The translations under genes were made by a program, and so were the position numbers. Below are positions 5,624 to 11,336 of a stretch of 11,336 bases of DNA, piece after piece; position 1 is the first letter of the stretch; the number at the start of each line of letters is the position of its first letter. Location: assembly GCA_012839145.1 (NCBI GenBank), contig DUNY01000275.1:1-11336 (forward strand), in the 5' to 3' direction. The notes under the pieces are model-generated. The model had not been told where the DNA came from. It saw nothing but the letters and a program-made list of their open reading frames with translations, and made no database searches. This stretch comes from Thermoanaerobacterales bacterium. GTDB taxonomy: Bacteria; Bacillota; Thermosediminibacteria; Thermosediminibacterales; Tepidanaerobacteraceae.

Positions 5624-8134
5624 ATGTTGGGGATATTAAAAAAAATCTTAGGCGACAGTAATGAAAAGGAAGTCAGGAAACTTCAAAAAACAGTTGATAC
5701 GGTCAATGCATTGGAACCTTCCATGGAGAAGCTGTCCGACGAACAGCTTCGCAGTAAAACCGATGAATTCAAAGAACGGCTATCTCGGGAGGAAACTTTG
5801 GATGATATATTGCCTGAGGCTTTTGCGGTGGTAAGAGAAGTATCCAAGAGGACGCTAAATATGAGGCCTTTTGATGTCCAGGTGATGGGCGGTATTGTCC
5901 TGCATCAAGGACGTATAGCAGAGATGAAAACCGGATAAGGCAAAACCTTGGTGGCAACCATGCCTGTTTATTTAAATGCTCTTACCGGCAAAGGTGTCCA
6001 TGTAGTTACTGTGAACGACTATCTGGCGAAAAGAGACAGTGAATGGATGGGCAAGATATATAATTTTTTAGGCCTGGAAGTTGGCCTTATTGTTCACGGC
6101 TTGGATTTCGAAGAACGTAAAAAAGCCTATAATGTCGATATAACCTATGGCACCAACAATGAATTCGGTTTTGACTATCTTAGGGATAATATGGTGCTAT
6201 ACAAAGAACATATGGTTCAAAGGCCTTTAAACTATGCCATCGTTGATGAAGTTGACAGTATATTAATTGACGAGGCCAGGACTCCACTTATAATATCGGG
6301 GCAAGCTGAAGAATCTACGGACATCTATTATAAATTTGCTCGATTTGTTCCTCGGCTGATTCAAGGTGAAGATTATACAGTGGATGAAAAGGCCCATAGT
6401 GTTATGCCTACGGAAAAAGGCATTAAGAAAGCCGAAGGTTTTTTACGTGTTGAGAATCTCTATGATGAAGAAAACATGGAACTTTTACATCACCTCCAGC
6501 AAGCTTTAAAGGCCCACGCTCTTATGAAACGGGACCGAGATTATGTTGTAAAAGATGACCAGGTTATAATAGTTGATGAATTTACCGGCAGACTTATGTT
6601 TGGCCGAAGATACAGTGACGGATTGCACCAGGCTATCGAAGCAAAGGAAGGTGTCAAAGTTGAAAATGAAAGCAAGACATTGGCAACCATAACCTTCCAG
6701 AATTACTTCCGAATGTATAAAAAACTTGCCGGTATGACCGGTACTGCAGCCACTGAAGAAGAAGAATTTCGTGGAATTTACGGTCTTGATGTAGTTGTTA
6801 TACCGACAAATAAACCCATGATAAGGATTGACCATCCAGATGCCATTTACAAAACCGAAAAGGGCAAACTAAATGCAGTGGTTGAAGAAATTGAAGAGTG
6901 TTACCGCAAAGGGCAGCCTGTACTTGTGGGCACAATTTCCATTGAAAAGTCCGAGCTGTTAAGCGGTCTGCTCAAGCGCAAGGGGATTCCCCATGAAGTA
7001 TTAAATGCAAAGTATCATGAAAAGGAAGCTGAAATAGTTGCCCAAGCCGGGAAAAGAGGTGCAGTCACAATTGCCACCAACATGGCCGGTCGGGGTACAG
7101 ACATAGTGCTAGGGGATGATGTGCCGAGACTGGGTGGTCTTCATATTATCGGTACTGAAAGACATGAAGCCCGCCGAATTGATAACCAGCTTCGAGGTCG
7201 TTCCGGCCGTCAGGGTGATCCTGGTTCTTCCAGGTTTTATATATCCTTGGAAGATGACCTGATGCGGCTTTTTGGAGCGGATAATATAAAAGGCATAATG
7301 GATCGGTTAGGTTTGGAAGAGGATCAGCCCATCGAGCACCCGTTGATAACAAAGTCTATTGAAAATGCTCAAAAGAAGGTAGAAGCTCGCAATTTCGACA
7401 TAAGAAAGCATGTTTTGGAATATGATGATGTGATGAACACCCAGCGTGAAGTCATGTATTCCCAGCGCCGACAAGTACTGGAAAACGAAAACCTCAAGGA
7501 AAGTATTATAGAAATGATTACTGGGGTTATAGAACGATTACTCGACATATATGCTGCTAAGGAGATTCATCCTGAGGAGTGGAATATAAAGGGTCTTTCA
7601 GAATACCTTGTGGATATATTCCAAATAAAACACATCATCGATGAGGATAAATTGGCAGATATGTCCCGAGAGGACCTTCGGGAGATTATCATTGAAAGAG
7701 CACAAGCTGCCTATGAGAAAAAAGAAGAAGAACTGGGCTATGATACCATGCGTGAGCTGGAACGGTACATCATGCTCAAAATCGTGGATCAAAAATGGAT
7801 GGATCACATCGATGCCATGGAACAACTGCGAGAAGGCATAGGGTTAAGAGCTTACGGTCAGCGGGATCCTGTGATAGAGTATAAATTTGAAGGTTATGAG
7901 ATGTTCCAGGAAATGATAAAGAACATCCAGGAAGATACACTGCGATATCTTTTCAGGGTTCAGGTGAAAGCAGCCCCTGAAAGGCGGCAAAAGACTTACA
8001 ACATGACATATTCTCATAATGAAGGTGGAGAAAAACCTCAACCGGTGCGCAAACAAAAGAAAATAGGTCGCAACGATCCATGCCCCTGTGGTAGTGGGAA
8101 AAAATACAAAAAATGTTGTGGAAGAGCAGTTTAA
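5624..8134 (+). pseudogene. secA: secA, preprotein translocase ATPase, broken by an in-frame TAA
   Basis: SecA is the motor that drives unfolded preproteins through SecYEG using ATP. Here 836 codons are collinear with full-length Firmicutes SecA, but codon 105 is TAA (5936-5938), splitting it into 104 residues and a 728-codon open frame from TTG 5948. Both parts share one frame. The stop replaces the Glu of Walker A: MKTG-stop-GKT. Everything else looks intact: [28 protein letters not shown] (Walker B, from about 208), the preprotein cross-linking part, [28 protein letters not shown] (motif VI), the helical wing, and a zinc C-terminus [13 protein letters not shown]. The start has GAGGTGAT upstream; prfB follows 38 nt later. 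A restart at TTG 5948 (weak TAAGG upstream) would lack the P-loop. One G-to-T change (GAA to TAA) explains it; base error, recent mutation or dispensable copy cannot be told apart here. Confidence 0.93.
5936..5938 (+). other. In-frame TAA at the Walker A glutamate of secA
   Basis: Context ACC GGA TAA GGC AAA ACC; the family has GAA or GAG here (T-G-E-G-K-T). A single substitution restores the motif, and no frameshift is involved. Confidence 0.95.
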
Positions 8135-8172
8135 CAAGATAGATTGCATACTCAAGAAAAGAGGGGATAAAC

Positions 8173-9277
8173 ATGCTTGATGAATACAGAATAGAGATTG
8201 AGGCCATGAAGCCTGTTTTGACGGAATTGAGGGATTCACTTTGAAATCGACAAGATAAAGTCCGAGATAAACCGGTTAGAGCAAAAAACAATGGCTTCAA
8301 ATTTTTGGGACGACCAAGAATCAGCACAGAAAATATTACAACAATTAAACAATTTTAAAAGCAAATTTAACAATTTCATTACCTTGGAAAAGATGTATGA
8401 TGACCTAGAAACTTTAATTCAGCTCTGTGCCGAAGCCGATGATCAGGAACTCAAGCAGGAATTGCTTGATAAAACGAAAGACTTCAAAAAGCTATTAGAA
8501 AAAACAAAATTGGAGACCCTTCTCTCCGGTAATTATGATGCGAAAAATGCCATTCTTACCCTTCATGCGGGAGCAGGAGGCACTGAAGCCCAAGATTGGG
8601 TGGGCATTTTGCTCCGCATGTATACCAGATGGGCTGAAGATAAAGGTTATAATGTAACCACCCTTGATTTACTGCCCGGTGACGAAGCCGGGGTAAAAAG
8701 TGTAACCATACTGGTGGAGGGTATGAATGCTTATGGATATCTAAAGTCGGAAAAGGGTGTTCACCGCTTGGTTAGAATTTCACCTTTTGATGCAGCAGGT
8801 AGGCGTCATACATCCTTCGCCTCAGCAGATGTTATGCCCGAAATTGATGATGATATTGAGGTGGATATAAAACCTGAAGATCTTAAAATAGATACTTTTC
8901 GTTCCGGAGGGGCAGGAGGCCAGCATGTGAACAAAACTGAATCGGCGGTTCGCATAACTCATATTCCTACAGGCACAGTGGTATCCTGTCAGAATGAGCG
9001 CTCCCAGCAAAGCAACCGGAACACCGCAATGAAGATTTTAAGAGCAAAGCTCTTCGATTTATATGAGGAAGAGCAGCAAAAGGAGCTTGACAAAATAAGA
9101 GGCAAACAGAAAGAAATAGCTTGGGGAAGTCAGATAAGATCCTACGTTTTTCATCCTTACAGCCTTGTGAAAGATCACAGGACCAATGTAGAAGTCGGCA
9201 ATGTTCAGGCCGTGATTGACGGTGAGCTGGATGAATTCATAAATGCATATTTAAAACTTGTTGCAAGTAAATATTGA
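8173..9277 (+). CDS. prfB: Peptide chain release factor 2 (programmed +1 frameshift)
   Basis: RF2 reads UGA and UAA in the ribosomal A site and triggers peptide release. The full product is 367 residues: 23 codons from ATG 8173 to CTT 8239-8241, then a +1 shift past the in-frame TGA (8242-8244), continuing at GAA 8243. Seen in it are an N-terminal helical domain containing ASNFWDD, SPF (residues 203-205), the tripeptide specific to RF2 that recognises UGA/UAA, and GGQ (248-250) in RSGGAGGQHVNKTESAVR, the catalytic hydrolysis motif. Length and motifs are complete. The ribosome-binding site GAGGGG lies 6 nt before the ATG, and the gene sits 38 nt after secA with no terminator between, so the two are likely co-transcribed as in other Firmicutes. 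Regulation is by its own product: low RF2 lets the ribosome stall at TGA and slip. Confidence 0.97.
8230..8244 (+). promoter_or_regulatory. RF2 programmed frameshift site
   Basis: AGGG (8230-8233) acts as an internal Shine-Dalgarno 5 nt before the slippery CTT, followed by TGA. Leu-tRNA slips from CUU to UUU. The base after TGA is A, not the C most common in prfB genes, which may make termination somewhat stronger. Confidence 0.93.
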
Positions 9278-9516
9278 TTCCGGTGTAGAAAATTACTCCG
9301 GTGAAAGATGATAGCACCTCTTCCTAAAGCAAGACCTGTTACTTTTAGCTTGGTCCTGAAATACGCAGGGCTAGCGGCAATTCGGCGTCCTGCCCAGTGC
9401 CCGTCAGCGTGCGTCCTGCAGCTGACCCTCTATGTTTATCCTGTAGGCGCGGTCTTTGACCGCCAGCTATTAACAACGGTCTTACTTGAAAGGAATCTTT
9501 TGCCGTCATCTTCACC

Positions 9517-9566
9517 TCGGTAAGTATAAACTAAAATCAATATTGATTTTAGTTTATACTTACCGA
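9517..9566 (+). repeat. Perfect 50-bp palindrome
   Basis: Bases 9517-9541 are the exact reverse complement of 9542-9566, centred on CAATATTG with no spacer. The outer ends are TCGGTAAGTA and TACTTACCGA. As RNA it would form a hairpin of over 20 bp; as DNA it could extrude a cruciform. The arm length is typical of transposon terminal repeats, but no transposase is near. Confidence 0.95.
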
Positions 9567-9593
9567 CAACATAATACAGAATTTTTGACAAAG

Positions 9594-9646
9594 AGAGCTG
9601 GTCTTGAATTAGAAAGTATTTTCTATAGGAAAGACGGCTCTTTTTT
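9594..9646 (+). terminator. Terminator-like hairpin before the metal operon
   Basis: AGAGC+GTCTT (9594-9605) pairs with AAGAC+GCTCT (9631-9641) with a small internal loop. An inner TAGAAA/TTTCTA stem (9610-9625) and a run of six T follow. It probably ends transcription coming from secA-prfB, or it could be an attenuator. Confidence 0.7.
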
Positions 9647-9706
9647 ATATACAAAAACAATAAAGAAACTTATGTTTTTAGGTAGATAATCCTTTTATTT
9701 TGTGAT

Positions 9707-9735
9707 TTGTGATTTATATCATATTTATTTTATAT
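9707..9735 (+). promoter_or_regulatory. Possible promoter of the HMA/ATPase operon
   Basis: TTGTGA (9707-9712), 17 nt, TTATAT (9730-9735). Two copies of TATCATAT (from 9717 and from 9745) flank it and could be operator half-sites for a metal sensor. All matches are weak in this AT-rich DNA. Confidence 0.25.
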
Positions 9736-9786
9736 GCTTTAGGTTATCATATATTTAGAAAAAAAGATGGAAGGAGCTTGATATTT

Positions 9787-9993
9787 ATGGAGAAGATAGT
9801 ATTAAAGATTGACGACCTCGCATGCCCCGATTGTGCCGCGAAAATCGGTGAAGTCTTAAGAAGAAAAAACGGAGTAGCTCATGCTGAAGTCGGTTTTATG
9901 TCCGGAAAATTAAATCTAAGCTATGACCCACAGATTATTTCACTTGATGAAATCAAAAAGACGGTGGCAAAATTGGGATATGAGGCAAAATAG
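9787..9993 (+). CDS. Stand-alone HMA-domain metal-binding protein
   Basis: A 68-residue single heavy-metal-associated domain (ferredoxin-like fold). The metal site is LACPDCAAKI with Cys13 and Cys16 (CxxC), where copper chaperones usually have M-x-C-x-x-C; Leu replaces the Met and Pro-Asp fills the loop. It would bind a soft or borderline metal ion (Cu, Zn, Cd) in the cytoplasm and hand it to, or take it from, the ATPase encoded 44 nt downstream, which has no HMA domain of its own: in effect a detached N-terminal domain (inference). I chose ATG 9787, which has AAGGAG 10 nt upstream. Earlier in-frame starts would add a hydrophobic, poorly supported extension. A hairpin covers its stop codon. 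Confidence 0.92.
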   Translation: MEKIVLKIDDLACPDCAAKIGEVLRRKNGVAHAEVGFMSGKLNLSYDPQIISLDEIKKTVAKLGYEAK

Positions 9994-10012
9994 CGGGGTA
10001 AAACCCGCTATT
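9989..10012 (+). promoter_or_regulatory. Hairpin between HMA gene and ATPase gene
   Basis: AATAGCGGG (9989-9997) and CCCGCTATT (10004-10012) form a 9-bp stem with a 6-nt loop. It includes the HMA stop codon and lies 26 nt before the ATPase start. No T-run follows, so it more likely stabilises or processes the upstream mRNA than terminates it. Confidence 0.55.
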
Positions 10013-10037
10013 ACCTTTAAACAAAGGAGATGAAAAC

Positions 10038-11336
10038 ATGCGAAAAAAGGAACTAAAATTATTAATTCCGACTATTATTATAATACTTGGCTGGATATGC
10101 AAACTTACCGGGCATATAAAAGCTTTTGATATAATGATGATTATTGCCTCGATAATTTTAGGTTATGAGGTTGCAAAGAGTGCCTTCACTTCCCTCAGAT
10201 ATGGTGTCATTAGTATAAACCTTTTGGTTTTTATTGCAGCACTGGGAGGTCTGTATCTTAAAGAATACTGGGAATCTGCTGCTGTTACCTTTCTCTTCGT
10301 GTTTGGCTCCTACTTAGAGGCACGGGCACTGGGTAAAACCCGGGATGCGCTGGCATCTCTAATAAAGGTTGCACCTACAAAAGCGAATTTGATAAGAGAC
10401 AATAAAATTATTGAAGTGGATATAGATGAAGTTCAAGTGGGAGATGTAGTCGTTGTGAGGCCCGGTGAAAAGATACCTATAGACGGTATAGTTATAAAAG
10501 GTCAAGGGGCTGTTGACGAAGCCACCATAACCGGTGAGTCAATGCCGCGGCTGAAAGAGCCAGGGGATAAGGTTTATTCCACTACCATTAACACGGAAGG
10601 CTATCTTGAAGTGGAAACAAAAAATGTAGGTGAAGATACACTGTTTTCAAAAATCATTTACATGGTTGAACAGGCCCAGGAAAGGAAGGCAAATACTCAA
10701 CGATTTATTGAAAGCTTTTCAAGATACTATACTCCCGGAATAATTCTTTTATCCATAATAACCCTACTTATTACCCGTGATTTAAGACTTGCCATTACCT
10801 TTCTTGTGATAGCATGTCCAGGTGCCCTTGTTATCTCCACACCTGTTTCTATAGTATCTGCCATTGGCAACGCCGCAAAAAACGGTATAATCGTAAAAGG
10901 TGGAAGCAGTCTTGAAAAAGCCGGTAAAGTCAACATTGTTGCCTTTGATAAAACGGGTACACTTACAAAAGGCAAGCCGCGAGTATATAAAATAAAAGGA
11001 TTCGCAAAAGAAGAAAATCAAATTTTAGGTATTGCCGCTTCTTGTGAGGCCTATTCTGAACACCCTCTGGCAAAAGCAATCACCAAAAAAGCAGCACAGG
11101 AGAACATTAATACAGTAAAGCCGGATTATTTTGAAGTTGTAGTAGGCCAAGGTGTAAAGGCTGAGTTTAATAATCAAAATTACTATGTTGGAAGTGTGAG
11201 GCTGATAGAAAATCAAGGGATAGTGATACCACAGAAAATAAAAGATTATATCTTAAAAGAGGAGGAGAGTGGCTATACCTTAGTCTTAGTAGCCAATCAC
11301 ACTGAGGTAATAGGAGCTCTTTCCATAAGAGATGAA
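10038..11336 (+). CDS. P1B-type heavy-metal ATPase, 3' end missing
   Basis: Metal-exporting P-type ATPase of the cytoplasmic membrane; 433 residues are visible and the frame is still open at the window end. It starts at ATG 10038 behind AAAGGAGA. Membrane helices lie at about 8-20, 31-50, 57-73, 78-95, 232-247 and 251-272. The actuator domain has ITGESMP (TGES 165-168). The membrane metal site is ACPGALVISTP: Cys260-Pro-Gly instead of the usual CPC. Then the phosphorylation motif DKTGTLT (Asp304) and SEHPLAKAI (nucleotide-binding HP motif). The GDG-ND hinge and last helices lie beyond the edge. ALVISTP after CP resembles the Zn/Cd/Pb group (ZntA/CadA, P1B-2), but loss of the second Cys leaves the substrate open. 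No N-terminal metal domain is present; the small HMA protein upstream probably supplies it. Confidence 0.95.
   Translation, partial: MRKKELKLLIPTIIIILGWICKLTGHIKAFDIMMIIASIILGYEVAKSAFTSLRYGVISINLLVFIAALGGLYLKEYWESAAVTFLFVFGSYLEARALGKTRDALASLIKVAPTKANLIRDNKIIEVDIDEVQVGDVVVVRPGEKIPIDGIVIKGQGAVDEATITGESMPRLKEPGDKVYSTTINTEGYLEVETKNVGEDTLFSKIIYMVEQAQERKANTQRFIESFSRYYTPGIILLSIITLLITRDLRLAITFLVIACPGALVISTPVSIVSAIGNAAKNGIIVKGGSSLEKAGKVNIVAFDKTGTLTKGKPRVYKIKGFAKEENQILGIAASCEAYSEHPLAKAITKKAAQENINTVKPDYFEVVVGQGVKAEFNNQNYYVGSVRLIENQGIVIPQKIKDYILKEEESGYTLVLVANHTEVIGALSIRDE

Larger units (their letters stand above)
9278..9786 (+). other. Gene-poor region between prfB and the metal genes
   Basis: About 510 bp without a convincing gene. 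From the 5' side it holds an imperfect CCGG-x-GTA hairpin (9282-9303); a patch, about 9340-9470, clearly richer in G and C than its surroundings, with the word GCGTCCTGC twice and GCGGTC/GACCGC and GTCAGC/GCTGAC inverted pairs; a perfect 50-bp palindrome; a terminator; and an AT-rich stretch with the metal-operon promoter. A 52-codon Arg/Gly-rich minus-strand ORF runs through the GC-rich patch behind GAGGTG; I regard it as doubtful. The whole may be a remnant of a repeat or mobile element. Confidence 0.6.

Noticed and set aside
5948..8134. Restarted, functional shorter SecA
   Set aside because: The TTG has only a weak TAAGG upstream and the product would lack the Walker A loop needed for ATP binding.
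7844..8327. Two overlapping minus-strand ORFs over the secA end and prfB start
   Set aside because: They shadow the zinc C-terminus of SecA and the RF2 frameshift region, both of which are clearly coding on the plus strand.
9308..9523. 71-residue plus-strand ORF after prfB
   Set aside because: No usable ribosome-binding site, runs through the GC-rich patch, and the protein resembles no family.
9590..9646. T-box leader for the metal operon
   Set aside because: No T-box sequence, specifier loop or antiterminator was seen; only a terminator hairpin is present.
9436..9689. Opposing ORFs sharing the same peptide stretch
   Set aside because: The shared residues arise only because both cross the 50-bp palindrome.
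9709..9786. 26-residue hydrophobic N-terminal extension of the HMA protein
   Set aside because: No ribosome-binding site there, while AAGGAG precedes ATG 9787, which gives the exact HMA length.

Overview
This looks like chromosomal DNA from a low-GC, Gram-positive, probably spore-forming anaerobe of the class Clostridia, perhaps Thermoanaerobacterales/Tepidanaerobacter-like. The grounds are an AT-rich sequence, strong AGGAGG-type ribosome-binding sites, TTG/GTG starts, long-form HPF, Firmicutes-type SecA and RF2, and promoters matching the sporulation/stationary-phase factor sigma-H. The genus is a guess from protein flavour only.

Layout. 1-764: 3' part of a uridine-kinase-type nucleoside kinase, cut by the window edge. 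724-1083, minus strand: a small unknown gene with a very good ribosome-binding site, convergent with the kinase. 1095-1511: a cold-shock protein with one clear and one possible promoter and a strong terminator. 1535-2259: hibernation promoting factor (hpf) behind a sigma-H-type promoter, with a 12-bp hairpin in its leader and a strong terminator. 2279-2988: a conserved-looking protein of unknown function behind a second, near-perfect sigma-H promoter. 2993-3192: an unassigned ~200-nt element closed by an 11-bp inverted repeat. It contains a 10-bp hairpin over the ribosome-binding site of a 29-residue membrane peptide. 3214-5071: a membrane HD-GYP protein (predicted c-di-GMP phosphodiesterase) overlapping a DUF5317-like membrane protein, then a terminator. 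5135-5533: a decayed MFS drug-exporter gene. 5624-9277: secA and prfB. 9278-9786: an unusual gene-free stretch with a GC-rich patch, a perfect 50-bp palindrome and a terminator. 9787-11336: a stand-alone HMA metal-binding protein and the first 433 residues of a P1B-type metal ATPase.

Functionally, 1535-5050 reads as a post-exponential or dormancy neighbourhood: ribosome hibernation, a sigma-H-driven unknown gene, a possible leader RNA with a peptide, and c-di-GMP turnover at the membrane. secA-prfB is housekeeping, but secA carries an in-frame TAA exactly at the Glu of the Walker A motif (MKTG-stop-GKT). This is either a base error or a striking lesion in a normally essential gene. prfB uses the classical CTT-TGA programmed +1 frameshift.

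The best candidates for something undescribed are the 2993-3192 RNA/peptide element upstream of the HD-GYP operon, the two sigma-H promoters flanking hpf and its unknown neighbour, and the palindrome plus GC-rich island after prfB.
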